Source of the DNA: Lachnospiraceae bacterium
GTDB taxonomy: Bacteria > Bacillota > Clostridia > Lachnospirales > Lachnospiraceae
Assembly: GCA_017938145.1 (NCBI GenBank)
Contig: JAGBCB010000023.1
Location: 19,038 to 83,037, forward strand
DNA: 64,000 bases
Direction of reading: 5' to 3'
This document shows, piece after piece, positions 1-8,190 of this stretch. Below the pieces are notes generated by a model that saw only the letters and a program-made list of their open reading frames with translations, ran no database searches and was not told the DNA's origin. Every line of letters starts with the position of its first letter. Within the stretch, counting starts at the first letter, position 1. Both the position numbers and the translations under genes were made by a program.

Positions 1-535
1 TTTTTTCAAACACATACGGATTCGTGCTCATATACACAACACCATTAACCACCACGCAATATTCCTGCAAATGCTCAAGGTAAGCCTTCCAAACTGTATT
101 TGTACAATCGTCCTTTTCCTTTTTTCCACAATGTCTTGCATAAAGAGTATAGGCATAGCCCTTTAATGCACTACTATGTGCTGCATACAAATCTTCCCTA
201 ATAGTCTTATCCTTCGTATATTCCCTAAGACGGTAACGAAGCAAAAGAATTACATCTGCTTCCAGAGAAGTTGTAATGTGTCCATTTTTTCCTGCGTAAT
301 ACACATACTGACTCTCATGAACCGGACTAACCATAACCGTATTCGGCAATGGATTATCTGGAGAACCAAGTTTAGCTTCTCCTGCCATTTTTAACAGTTG
401 CCACAGTGTAGGACTGAGACTTCTGCCATCAGTGGCTGCCATGACTCCATTGCAAATGGAGCCTAAATCCAGTAATACAGTTTCCTTCTTTACGTTCTTC
501 TCAACGCTCTTTGTTTTTTTGATAAACTCTGTCAT
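1..535 (-). CDS. hypothetical protein, C-terminus cut by window edge
   Basis: An open frame on the minus strand runs from an ATG at 535 to the window edge without a stop, giving at least 178 residues. An AGGAGG ribosome binding site sits 7-8 bases upstream of the ATG, which decides the start. The product is hydrophilic, begins MTEFIKKTKSVEKNVKKE, has no signal peptide or membrane segment, and is rich in Tyr, Leu and Lys. I do not recognise the family. The same frame is open upstream of the ATG for about 40 more codons (to about 660) with no ATG, GTG or TTG that looks usable, so the region just upstream may be the remnant of a longer gene. Confidence 0.7.
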   Translation of the reverse strand, partial: MTEFIKKTKSVEKNVKKETVLLDLGSICNGVMAATDGRSLSPTLWQLLKMAGEAKLGSPDNPLPNTVMVSPVHESQYVYYAGKNGHITTSLEADVILLLRYRLREYTKDKTIREDLYAAHSSALKGYAYTLYARHCGKKEKDDCTNTVWKAYLEHLQEYCVVVNGVVYMSTNPYVFEK

Positions 536-540
536 AGGTT

Positions 541-961
541 TATCCTCCTTTTCTTCTTTTTTCTTTTTGCTGGATACATACCCTCCGGCTGGGCTTAATT
601 TGTAATATCCAAAAATTCCTCCTGCGTTCTTTCCTCGCTTGCACAGGAAATATGGCAGTTTCCATTAGTTGAGCCAGATTACACACAGGAGATTTTTGAA
701 GCGGATAATTACTACAACTCGCCGAACATACAAAATCCCCCCGGCCTTAAAAATTTGTTCATGGTAGTTTTGGAAAATAAAAATTGAAATAAAAAATATA
801 GAACTGACTATTGGAATGTCTGATATAGACGTATTTGCACTAAGTCACGAATGCTGTGCTGAACTTGTCCTATGTATTCACACGTAACCCATGCCGTGCA
901 TCCTGTGTGTCATACGTGAGTACGAACCAGCCAATGTTCTTGAAACGCTGACTGTTCGTAC
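541..961. other. intergenic stretch without a confident gene
   Basis: No supported gene. Positions 545-665 are open in all three minus-strand frames for 20-40 codons, which is unusual but not enough to call a gene. The segment ends in a large inverted repeat at 917-964 that overlaps the stop codon of the neighbouring peptidase gene. Confidence 0.5.
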
Positions 962-964
962 TCA
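917..964 (-). repeat. 11-bp inverted repeat overlapping a stop codon
   Basis: TGAGTACGAAC at 917-927 is matched exactly by its reverse complement at 954-964, with a further CAGC/GCTG pairing inside (928-931 with 947-950). The right arm contains the TGA stop of the signal peptidase gene. No T-tract follows on the minus strand, so it is not a classical intrinsic terminator, but it may act as a 3' stabilising stem-loop. Confidence 0.5.
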
Positions 965-1363
965 AACTTCCGGATATACCACCCGGTAAGTGATCCGCTC
1001 CGGTTTCACCACCGGGTCTGCAGTTTCGTTGTTATCTCCCTTTAACAGGTAACCTTCCTCCGTTATCGCAATGACCCGATGCAGAATGATGGGATTGATA
1101 CCGATAAAATGATTACCGGTCCAATACCCCACCACATCTCCTACCTCCACTTCCTCTGCGGTAACAGCTTTCGTGACTACCAAAGAGCCAACCGGAAGCA
1201 CCGGTTCCATAGAACCACTTACAACTATCAAGGGACGGACACCGAATATCGTGGGAACACCGGAAACAAGAAACGTACAGAGCAGCGAACACGCCACAGC
1301 GACAGCCATAATCAGACATACGCTTATCAGTTTTTCCACTAGCCTCTTTATCCGTGCTCCCAT
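962..1363 (-). CDS. SipW-like (ER/archaeal-type) signal peptidase I
   Basis: Membrane-bound signal peptidase of the Ser-His type related to SipW. The 133-residue protein has an N-terminal membrane segment (about residues 10-34), then the catalytic serine in SGSMEP (Ser51), the second catalytic position in ILHRV (His95) and the GDNN box near residues 109-112. SipW proteins normally end in a second membrane segment; here the protein stops about 20 residues after GDNN, so it is a short version. The start overlaps the end of the upstream Asp-box gene by 16 bases, so the two are translated together. That neighbour, which has a signal peptide, is the obvious candidate substrate. Confidence 0.85.
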   Translation of the reverse strand: MGARIKRLVEKLISVCLIMAVAVACSLLCTFLVSGVPTIFGVRPLIVVSGSMEPVLPVGSLVVTKAVTAEEVEVGDVVGYWTGNHFIGINPIILHRVIAITEEGYLLKGDNNETADPVVKPERITYRVVYPEV

Positions 1364-2268
1364 AACCCGTACTCACTTTCCGGCGGTATGGCATCTTTCA
1401 GCTTCTTGTTACCGAAGAAAATCAAAAAGCCGATAACAGAGACAACCAAAAGCAGAATCACTGTAACCGTCATAAAATTGTCTTTTGCTGTATCTTCCGC
1501 ATAGATACGAATGACATCCCCACGCTCAAAGCTAAGAGCCTCAGCCTTGGAAACTGGTGCAAATACCACAGTCACGCCAAGCGGAATACCGTTTACTTCC
1601 GAAGAAATCACTAATTCCTCCGTGGCATATACCTCTTCGCCCCAGGTCAATCCTCCATCCTGTGACACCTGCCATACTGCCTCTCCGATTGCTCCACCTT
1701 TCCGTATCTTCACGGCAATGCTTATGCCCATCTTGTCCAGCACTTCAAACACTGTCATATCCTCCACGTTGGAACTTACCGTGATATCCACAGCACTGTT
1801 TCCGTCCTGTTTCATCCGGATTACCTTCGTAGGATCCGAAACATAACACCGATAGACATCTCCCGCAACGAATTCGGAATCTCCCGGTAGGTAAAACTCC
1901 GCTGTCAGCCCGGTGTTTCCCAATGAATAAAATCCTGACAAAGGAACCCTCCTATCTTCCGACCAACGACTACCGCCATCTAGCGAATACAAAAAGGTTG
2001 CTTCCCCTAATGCACTACCTTCAGAAATCTGAAAAATTAACTCATACTCTGCATCCGGTTCTCCGGTAATGCCGATAATGCCAAGTCCGGTTCCTTCCTG
2101 TAGCACCTCATAATCACTGGCTATCTGATACTTTTCTGCTTCAATTTCCGAAGCGGAACTCTCTGTCACTGCTTCACTGTTTGCCCAAACGGCACGGTTC
2201 GATGCTTGTACCAAAGAAAGCCCCAACACCCCAGCAGCAACTAACTTCTTTACCACGTTACTTTTCAT
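1348..2268 (-). CDS. surface-anchored protein with two Asp-box-like repeats
   Basis: A 306-residue exported membrane protein. An N-terminal signal peptide (about residues 1-29) is followed by an ectodomain with two similar halves, each carrying an Asp-box-like signature: SLDGGSRW near residue 94 and SQDGGLTW near residue 202. A single membrane segment lies near residues 267-286, then a short basic cytoplasmic tail. AAGGAGAG lies upstream of the ATG. The gene is co-transcribed with the SipW-like peptidase that overlaps its 3' end. In other Firmicutes SipW processes surface fibre or coat proteins; this could be a substrate, an assembly factor or an anchor. Its precise function is unknown. Confidence 0.7.
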   Translation of the reverse strand: MKSNVVKKLVAAGVLGLSLVQASNRAVWANSEAVTESSASEIEAEKYQIASDYEVLQEGTGLGIIGITGEPDAEYELIFQISEGSALGEATFLYSLDGGSRWSEDRRVPLSGFYSLGNTGLTAEFYLPGDSEFVAGDVYRCYVSDPTKVIRMKQDGNSAVDITVSSNVEDMTVFEVLDKMGISIAVKIRKGGAIGEAVWQVSQDGGLTWGEEVYATEELVISSEVNGIPLGVTVVFAPVSKAEALSFERGDVIRIYAEDTAKDNFMTVTVILLLVVSVIGFLIFFGNKKLKDAIPPESEYGLWEHG

Positions 2269-2439
2269 CCCTTTTCTCTCCTTCTTTGCCGGACAAACTC
2301 CCGGCTTTGATTTTCAAAAGATATATAGAGGGGGATTTTTTGAATTCACTCAGAGATTTTGAAAAAAAATTTAGAATTAATAAAAAAAATCCTTTCCTCC
2401 GGTTCGTACCAGAAAGAAAGGACTGTATTCTTGCTTATT

Positions 2440-2504
2440 TTAAAAAAAATCAAAAAAGAGACACGCAAAACACTAGTATTCTTACTAGTACTTTACATGT
2501 CTCT
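2440..2504 (-). terminator. intrinsic terminator of the zinc-ribbon gene
   Basis: On the minus strand an outer stem AGAGACA/TGTCTCT (2498-2504 with 2457-2463) encloses a second perfect stem, ACTAGTA/TACTAGT (2472-2478 with 2483-2489), and is followed by a T-rich tract at 2440-2456. Confidence 0.8.
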
Positions 2505-2567
2505 GTGAGGTCAAGCCTCGTATCATGTTGGCAATCATTTACTTGTCATTTGCTTATTCTAAAATGG

Positions 2568-2765
2568 CTATACATAAAATCTACCATCTACGGAATTTTG
2601 AATAAGCACATCTTCCGTATACTGCTTAAATCGAAGAGTCCGCTTACAATGATGGCAAACAACACACACATTGACAAACATAGGTGTAGTACCATTTCCT
2701 GTAGGGAAATACTTCATTTTTAAGCTCTTCCTGCACCGTTTACAATACAGCACAACCTCTTGCAT
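2568..2765 (-). CDS. small two-CxxC zinc-ribbon-like protein
   Basis: A 65-residue protein with two cysteine pairs, YCKRC near the N-terminus and CVVCHHC in the middle, a spacing that suggests one zinc ribbon. No membrane segment. The layout resembles the small cysteine-rich KTR-type proteins of conjugative elements, but the match is too weak to name it. The ATG at 2765 lies 7 bases after GGAGG; a TTG one codon upstream is less well placed. It is followed by its own terminator and stands alone. Function unknown; a nucleic-acid-binding or metal-binding role is only inference. Confidence 0.6.
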   Translation of the reverse strand: MQEVVLYCKRCRKSLKMKYFPTGNGTTPMFVNVCVVCHHCKRTLRFKQYTEDVLIQNSVDGRFYV

Positions 2766-2974
2766 CAAAACACCTCCAAAACAAATGCTTCTCTTGTTTA
2801 AGGAAAGGGAAAGTCACCTCTAGCAAGATTACCATGACCGTTGAGCCAATCGGTCAATGCAGCAGTTTTCTACCGCACAGCTCGTTTTTATTCGAACCTT
2901 TGTTTTGTTTTATTATATGACATTATAAAGGAATTTGCAATAGTTTTATCGAACAAATTTTCGATTTTTTAGTC

Positions 2975-3010
2975 AAAAAAGATAGACCACGTTTTAAACA
3001 CCATGGTCTA
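2975..3010 (-). terminator. intrinsic terminator of the STAND/LRR gene
   Basis: Stem TAGACCA (minus strand, 3010-3004) pairs with TGGTCTA (2989-2983), followed by a T-tract at 2980-2975, just downstream of the stop codon at 3023. Confidence 0.8.
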
Positions 3011-3022
3011 CCCCTTACTCCT

Positions 3023-5662
3023 TTATTCTGCTATCAACTTAATAGCAATACGCTTTCCTAACTCGTTTGCCCTCAATAAACATCTATCCGCAGATGAATT
3101 TTCATACACTTCAGCAACCACATTTGGACTACCTCCAAAGGCTGCTCTATCCAGCGAAGTAATACTTCTAGGAAGCTTCACCTCTCTTAAATTCACACAA
3201 TCTCCAAAAGCATGGTTGTGTATTGCCTCTACGCCTTCCTCCACAATAATCTTCTTAAGGCCACTGCAATTAGAGAAAAGATTTGTACTGATTTCCTTCA
3301 ATGTTCCCGGAATTGTCACTTCTTCCAAACTATAACAATCAGCAAAAGCCTCTCCCGATATCCAACTTACATTTCTACCAAGTCTTAATTTTTGAAGTCC
3401 TGTACAAGTACTGAATGCACATGTACCAATTTCCTCTATTTGACTTGTATCAGAAAAATATACTTCTTCTAATGCGGAACATTGGAAAAAAGCATATCGG
3501 TGAATAATTTGTAATGAGTCCGGAAACTCAATGGTTCCTTTGATATTTTCACATCTAGAAAAAGTAGCCATACCAATAACACGGACTGATTTACCTAACT
3601 GAAGTTTGGCTACATTGGTGCAATTAGTAAAAGCTCTGGAACCGATAATACCAACCTTATCCGGAATAATAATTTCCTCCAGCTCCGTACAATCGCTAAA
3701 CGCATAATCGCCAATCCACTGTACTTCCGATGGAATCACAACATGCTTCATCTTGTGATTATACAGCAAACGTCTTCCAATGGATAATACCGGAGCTCCG
3801 GCTACTGTTTCCGGCAACGCCAGCGTATCAACTGCTCCATACTTTGCAAGAAGTAAGTTACACTTCCCATATGGAAATTCTTTTTCTTCCTTACTTGGAT
3901 TATAGTATCGGTATTCCTTTATTCTCTGTCCACTTCCATTAATCAGACAAAATTCTTTACCGGAATCAAAACGAATATAAATGGAATTTCCGGAAGTGCC
4001 GTGACAAGAAACCAATAAGTAATCCTCGTCATTATAATACTGTGCAAATTCTTTATCTCTGCTACAAGTATATGGAATAACATTTTGCTCAATAAACTCA
4101 AATACCCACTTATGCCATGGTGTCATGTTACGTACCTGGGTATCTCTTTCAATATTTTCCTCGGCATAGGTATATTTCTCAATCTGCTTATTCTTCATCA
4201 AATGCAGAAGAAATTCATACTCCAACTCTGCAATCATTGGATACTTCGCCAAGCCAAGGTCTTCATCACATACCAATGCCCTCATCAAAGGATGAATATG
4301 TAATTTGGAACCCTGTATAGCAACAATGCCATCCTCCTGCAGAGAATTTACCGCATCTCTGGCAGAAACACAGTTCAATTCTTCTAAATCGCCAACCGAA
4401 ATACAAATCATTTCCAAGTCGTTGGAATACTTCTCCGAGAAAATCAGTGCGCCAAGTACCTGTCGTTCCAACGGCTTAAAATTTCTGGAAAGAATTTGAT
4501 TCTTAAATAACACTTTCAGTAATTCATACGGAGTCTGCGTATACCGTTCCTTATCCTTGATAATGCTAACCTTAATATTGGTGCGCAAAGCTTCTTCCAC
4601 ATTCTCTACAATGAGATTCCGAAGTTTCTGAAAGCTGCGGTTACTCTTTTTGTACTGTCGTCCAAGCATACAGACAATCATGGTATGATACTGTACCGCT
4701 TTCACAACATCTGCCAAATAAGCCAAATCTCTCTGCGATAACTTTGATTCATTCAGCTTCGCATATGTGCAAAACAGACGAATGGCAAATTTCTCCTTAT
4801 CCGCCACATCCTCCTCTGCATCATCAATCAGCACTACACTACCATGCTCATCCATTTCATCAGTCTGTAACTGCGAAGTTACTAAAATATGGGCATTCGG
4901 AATTTTGCTTATTACTTCAAATACCGTTCCATTTGCGGCATCATTATAATTATCAACAATGACGAGACTGTCCTTATCCAATCCCCATAACACACTTGCC
5001 ACGTCAGATAACTCCGCTCCGCCCTCAATATTTACTTGCGAGCATAAATCAGCAAAACTACCTTTTCCATTATTCTGCAATGCAACCGGAATAATATTTT
5101 TATATCCACCAATGCTGCCATAATGATATGCCAGTTCTGTTTTTCCAAGACCGGACAAACCGGAGATAAATACCACTCGATTTTTCGCAAAAGCATTCTT
5201 TATCTTATCAATTAAAAATGTTCTTTCACAATAATACTCTCCAGAAGTAGGCTCAATTAACGTATATTCCTGTGATAATTTGCACTGCTTCACATTTTTA
5301 TATGATTCATCATCTTCACATGAAACACAATGTATCAACCAGCCATCCGCATCCGTATTTTCAATCAATCTCTCACCCTTGATGCCTACCTTACCTAATT
5401 TTTTTCTTGTTTCGTAAAGCATCTTCCACATTTTATTCTTCCATGCTTCCCAGTCAATTTCTAAAGATACGCTATCTTCCTCATGCCATACTTCCTTGGC
5501 AATAACCTCTCTGCTACATCTACGATTGCTTCTCTCTAACAAACATCTAAGAAGCGCATACTGATTCTTCGTCAACTGGATTCGATCCCCATTTTCCACA
5601 TGCAGCCATCTGTTATCTTCCAATACAAAAAATTTTCCGCTCTCATACTCTACTCGATACAT
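3023..5662 (-). CDS. winged-helix / NB-ARC-like STAND ATPase / BspA-type LRR regulator
   Basis: A single 879-residue protein with three parts. Residues 1-110 form an OmpR/PhoB-type winged helix without a receiver domain (LTKNQYALLRCLL, then SREVIAKEVW). Residues about 140-450 form a STAND P-loop NTPase of NB-ARC type, with Walker A GLSGLGKT (about 168-175), Walker B SLVIVDN (about 232-238) and the sensor-like HILVTSQ. Residues about 610-870 hold about nine BspA-type leucine-rich repeats of about 23 residues with the AF..C..L pattern. The start at 5662 is set by AAAGGAG eight bases upstream; a longer start at 5680 would place the ribosome binding site inside the gene. The architecture is that of a ligand-gated switch that binds DNA, like a bacterial NLR turned into a transcription factor. 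It is divergent from an unknown gene 127 bp away, its most likely target. What the repeats sense is unknown. Confidence 0.85.
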   Translation of the reverse strand: MYRVEYESGKFFVLEDNRWLHVENGDRIQLTKNQYALLRCLLERSNRRCSREVIAKEVWHEEDSVSLEIDWEAWKNKMWKMLYETRKKLGKVGIKGERLIENTDADGWLIHCVSCEDDESYKNVKQCKLSQEYTLIEPTSGEYYCERTFLIDKIKNAFAKNRVVFISGLSGLGKTELAYHYGSIGGYKNIIPVALQNNGKGSFADLCSQVNIEGGAELSDVASVLWGLDKDSLVIVDNYNDAANGTVFEVISKIPNAHILVTSQLQTDEMDEHGSVVLIDDAEEDVADKEKFAIRLFCTYAKLNESKLSQRDLAYLADVVKAVQYHTMIVCMLGRQYKKSNRSFQKLRNLIVENVEEALRTNIKVSIIKDKERYTQTPYELLKVLFKNQILSRNFKPLERQVLGALIFSEKYSNDLEMICISVGDLEELNCVSARDAVNSLQEDGIVAIQGSKLHIHPLMRALVCDEDLGLAKYPMIAELEYEFLLHLMKNKQIEKYTYAEENIERDTQVRNMTPWHKWVFEFIEQNVIPYTCSRDKEFAQYYNDEDYLLVSCHGTSGNSIYIRFDSGKEFCLINGSGQRIKEYRYYNPSKEEKEFPYGKCNLLLAKYGAVDTLALPETVAGAPVLSIGRRLLYNHKMKHVVIPSEVQWIGDYAFSDCTELEEIIIPDKVGIIGSRAFTNCTNVAKLQLGKSVRVIGMATFSRCENIKGTIEFPDSLQIIHRYAFFQCSALEEVYFSDTSQIEEIGTCAFSTCTGLQKLRLGRNVSWISGEAFADCYSLEEVTIPGTLKEISTNLFSNCSGLKKIIVEEGVEAIHNHAFGDCVNLREVKLPRSITSLDRAAFGGSPNVVAEVYENSSADRCLLRANELGKRIAIKLIAE

Positions 5663-5789
5663 TTTCAGCACTCCTTTCATTTTTTTGACTCAATTTCAAA
5701 AACATACATTTTTGTAAGTTCACGGTAAGCCGCCTGTAAAGTCTCCCTGATATGGTGCAGAAAACGAGCCAATTAGGAGGATACAATAC

Positions 5790-6605
5790 ATGAAATCTAC
5801 CACTTTTCAAACCACCATTACCAACTTCATTTCTATCTTTACCAGCCTTGTTGAAGAACATCATATGTACTCTCTAACAGAACTTCGTAAAAACAAAGAA
5901 CTTTATGATAGCTACTTTACTGCTACCTACAATTTATCCAGAGTTCTTGTTTACTCTCCAGTCAATTACAACAAAGCTGCTATAGCTGCAAAAAGTACCT
6001 TGCTCGAACATCCGGACTTTGTTTCCATTGTTGCCCTGCGTTTTGTTTCAAAATATGACACCATAGTACACGCTTACACCCAAAAGTTCCCGCAACAGTC
6101 ACTTCCTGTACAACTGCAACTGGAACGATACATAAAAACCTTTGCTCCAAATTGTATCATCAAAACACTTAGTAAACCGAATATAGCCACTGCCAGTCTG
6201 GATGCACTGCTTACCTTCGAAGGTAACAACACTCTGGCAGACACCATTCCTAATACCGCACCTTCTGCACACCAGAGGTTAGAATCCACCGAACACATTC
6301 TTCGGTATATGCACACCTTAACAGCTCCAAAACAATTATTTTCTTTTGTTGTGATATATGGCATGGAGAATACCGTATCACAAACTGCGGACAGAATCTA
6401 TACATCAGGAGCATCCTTTGTCTTTTACACCGACTTGGCAGATTTCGCTCAAGTAGCAGAACTACATTCAAAAGAACTTGCTCCGTTTATGAGTTTCACA
6501 GACGCTTCCTTTAGCTTTAGTAAAGACATTATCACAATTCGGGAACAACTAAGTCATTCAAATAACAAAATGAAAAACAAGCTTGCCCAAATATGCAATA
6601 ACTAG
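5790..6605 (+). CDS. hypothetical protein divergent from the STAND regulator
   Basis: A 271-residue soluble protein with AGGAGG eight bases before the ATG. No signal peptide, membrane segment or recognisable catalytic motif. The sequence is rich in Thr, Ser, Ala and Phe, and the last third contains a hydrophobic stretch (LFSFVVIYGM) that looks like a core beta strand. The last residues are Asn/Lys-rich. The gene stands alone, divergent from the winged-helix STAND-LRR gene and ending at a strong bidirectional terminator. The arrangement suggests a regulator-target pair. I do not recognise the family. Confidence 0.65.
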   Translation: MKSTTFQTTITNFISIFTSLVEEHHMYSLTELRKNKELYDSYFTATYNLSRVLVYSPVNYNKAAIAAKSTLLEHPDFVSIVALRFVSKYDTIVHAYTQKFPQQSLPVQLQLERYIKTFAPNCIIKTLSKPNIATASLDALLTFEGNNTLADTIPNTAPSAHQRLESTEHILRYMHTLTAPKQLFSFVVIYGMENTVSQTADRIYTSGASFVFYTDLADFAQVAELHSKELAPFMSFTDASFSFSKDIITIREQLSHSNNKMKNKLAQICNN

Positions 6606-6674
6606 TATCTCGTATAGTTTTATTCTATCAAAGGACATACAGAATGGCTAGTAAAAAATGAATAAATTTCCAGT

Positions 6675-6800
6675 TATGTGCCGTGTACCATTCCTCCCCC
6701 CCTCGCCGTTGGTGCGTCCCCCTGCCCCCTCCCCAGGGGGACTTATCAGGCGATAGTCTGTGGCTACTGCGGACGGAAACCCAATACCCGATAATTTCTC
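6675..6800. repeat. GC-rich intergenic island with a C/G-run hairpin
   Basis: Inside an AT-rich gap of 313 bp lies a stretch rich in C and G runs, including a perfect 9-bp hairpin GTCCCCCTG/CAGGGGGAC (6716-6724 with 6734-6742). Its composition differs sharply from both flanks. It may be a dispersed intergenic repeat or the remnant of a mobile element. I see no gene in it. Confidence 0.45.
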
Positions 6801-6816
6801 TATTAGCCCGGAAGTA

Positions 6817-6876
6817 TAAAAAATCAGGGTAAAAACGAACTCTTTTACAAGACTTCATTTTTACCCTGATTTTTTA
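6817..6876. terminator. bidirectional intrinsic terminator
   Basis: A perfect 19-bp inverted repeat (6817-6835 with 6858-6876) has A-runs on the left and T-runs on the right, so it can stop transcription in both directions. It separates the plus-strand gene ending at 6605 from the minus-strand SRAP gene ending at 6919. Confidence 0.9.
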
Positions 6877-6918
6877 CACTTCCTTATGCTGTTAGCGTAC
6901 TAACCGCTATTCATTATA

Positions 6919-7521
6919 CTAAAACAACGTCAATTGCTCAAACTCTGTACTCCTGTTCAATTGACATGGCACTTTACCAAGAAACTCCTCTGTCTTGCTT
7001 CGTTCTGTCAACCATGGCACGATTTCATCCTTATCAAGAATCAAAGGCATTCTGTCATGTACCGGTTCCATGGATTCATTCGCAGCAGTAGTAAGAATTA
7101 CAAACCTGTCCTCATCTTCATACTTACTGTAGATACCGGCCATGTAAAGAACCGGACTGTCTTTTCTGGTAAAAGTACTCTTTTCTTTTTGTTTATTCCA
7201 TTCGTAGAACCCTGCTGCAGGAATAACAATCCGTCTATGCTCTACTGCATCACTAAACATCTTCTTTTCCATAGCAGATTCACTTCTGGCGTTAATGACT
7301 AACTGCTTATCCATAAAACCCGGGAATCCCCACCTTTTTAGTTCACAGCGAAGTCCCCCCGCAGATGCCACAAGAACCGGAGCACATTCTGTTGGGTGTA
7401 TGTCTTTGATTGGAAGCTTGCTGCTTTGTGCAGCTTCTTTTTTTAATTTCTCATCTACACAGCGGACAATTTTCTCTATTTCCTTTGCGGTTTCATCATC
7501 TACATAATATCTGCCACACAT
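6919..7521 (-). CDS. SRAP-domain protein (HMCES/YedK family), abasic-site DNA crosslinker
   Basis: A 200-residue SRAP protein. This family protects abasic sites in single-stranded DNA by forming a thiazolidine crosslink through the residue-2 cysteine, exposed after removal of Met. The start is therefore set at 7521 (MCGRYY), not at the in-frame codon two residues upstream. Visible family motifs are NARSES, the AAGFYEW block and the EPVHDRMP block with the active-site His. A weak ribosome binding site AAGGA precedes it. It lies 5 bases after an IreB-like gene and downstream of a Y-family polymerase on the same strand, which fits a role in lesion tolerance. Confidence 0.93.
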   Translation of the reverse strand: MCGRYYVDDETAKEIEKIVRCVDEKLKKEAAQSSKLPIKDIHPTECAPVLVASAGGLRCELKRWGFPGFMDKQLVINARSESAMEKKMFSDAVEHRRIVIPAAGFYEWNKQKEKSTFTRKDSPVLYMAGIYSKYEDEDRFVILTTAANESMEPVHDRMPLILDKDEIVPWLTERSKTEEFLGKVPCQLNRSTEFEQLTLF

Positions 7522-7526
7522 AAACA

Positions 7527-7733
7527 CTAATTCCTTTTCATATTCTGCACATATTGCATAACCATTTCCATATCAAGAGCTTCAATTAACCTTCGTGCTT
7601 CTTTATATCGAGTAATATATTCCGAATCTCTTTTTGTAACATAACCGACAAGTTGGGTATACGGATCATATCCCTTTTCTTTTAATGCTCTCACAATATG
7701 CTCCATTATCGTAGCAAAATTATTATTTCCCAT
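7527..7733 (-). CDS. IreB-like (DUF965) small regulatory protein
   Basis: A 68-residue protein matching the IreB family pattern: ALKEKGYDPYTQLVGYV, then SEYITRYKEARRLI. IreB proteins are small dimeric regulators, one of which is a substrate of the IreK Ser/Thr kinase in Enterococcus. The usual IreB gene of Clostridia sits next to alaS and ruvX; this one lies 5 bases ahead of an SRAP gene and after a Y-family polymerase unit, so it is probably a paralogue with a different job. A possible promoter lies in the 129-base gap before it. Family call fairly sure; function here unknown. Confidence 0.7.
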   Translation of the reverse strand: MGNNNFATIMEHIVRALKEKGYDPYTQLVGYVTKRDSEYITRYKEARRLIEALDMEMVMQYVQNMKRN

Positions 7734-7862
7734 TGCCTTATTACCCCATACATAATTATTTCATCTATTGCATCTTATTTATGGCTATAAAGTAACATAT
7801 TCCATACTTCATTACAAGGTAATTTTTAGAGTCTGATTCATTCCTTTTTTGGTTTCATAGCA

Positions 7863-8174
7863 TCATCTAAAATTTAATACCCACTTACTTTCCGTCAGAT
7901 AATGAATGAGCCGTACCGGAACCTGCTGGCCCAGAATGACTATAGTACAATCATATTCCTCGGATGGTATTCCGGCATACTGCTTTTTCTCTTGGGAATG
8001 TACCTGAATCTGCCGAATGGTTCTGATTTCGCCATCCTCATCTTCAATTTTTATCATAATCGGAGTAGTCTTTCCGGAACAGGTAAACCAGCACTCGCAG
8101 GCAATTTCATGTTGTTCCCCTTTTACAAAGCCGGAATTTGCTTTTTCTGTATTCGTACCTATTCCAAAACTCAT
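7863..8174 (-). CDS. hypothetical protein following the Y-family polymerase
   Basis: A 103-residue soluble protein, 16 bases after the polymerase gene and preceded by a GGGGGG-type ribosome binding site. The sequence looks like a small beta-rich domain (ECWFTCSGKTTPIMIKIED, later YDCTIVILGQQVPVRLIHYL) with three Cys in the N-terminal half. No catalytic motif is visible. Its tight link to a LexA-box polymerase suggests it takes part in or controls translesion synthesis, but that is inference. Confidence 0.7.
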   Translation of the reverse strand: MSFGIGTNTEKANSGFVKGEQHEIACECWFTCSGKTTPIMIKIEDEDGEIRTIRQIQVHSQEKKQYAGIPSEEYDCTIVILGQQVPVRLIHYLTESKWVLNFR

Positions 8175-8190
8175 TACCAGACCCCCCTTT

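Noticed and set aside
2181-2723. Plus-strand open frame of 180 codons
   Set aside because: It overlaps the start of the Asp-box gene, a terminator and the zinc-ribbon gene, has no ribosome binding site and has low-complexity, shadow-like composition.
6628-6858. Minus-strand open frame of 76 codons across the GC-rich island
   Set aside because: It runs through the terminator stem and the G/C-run hairpin, has no ribosome binding site, and the product is low in complexity.
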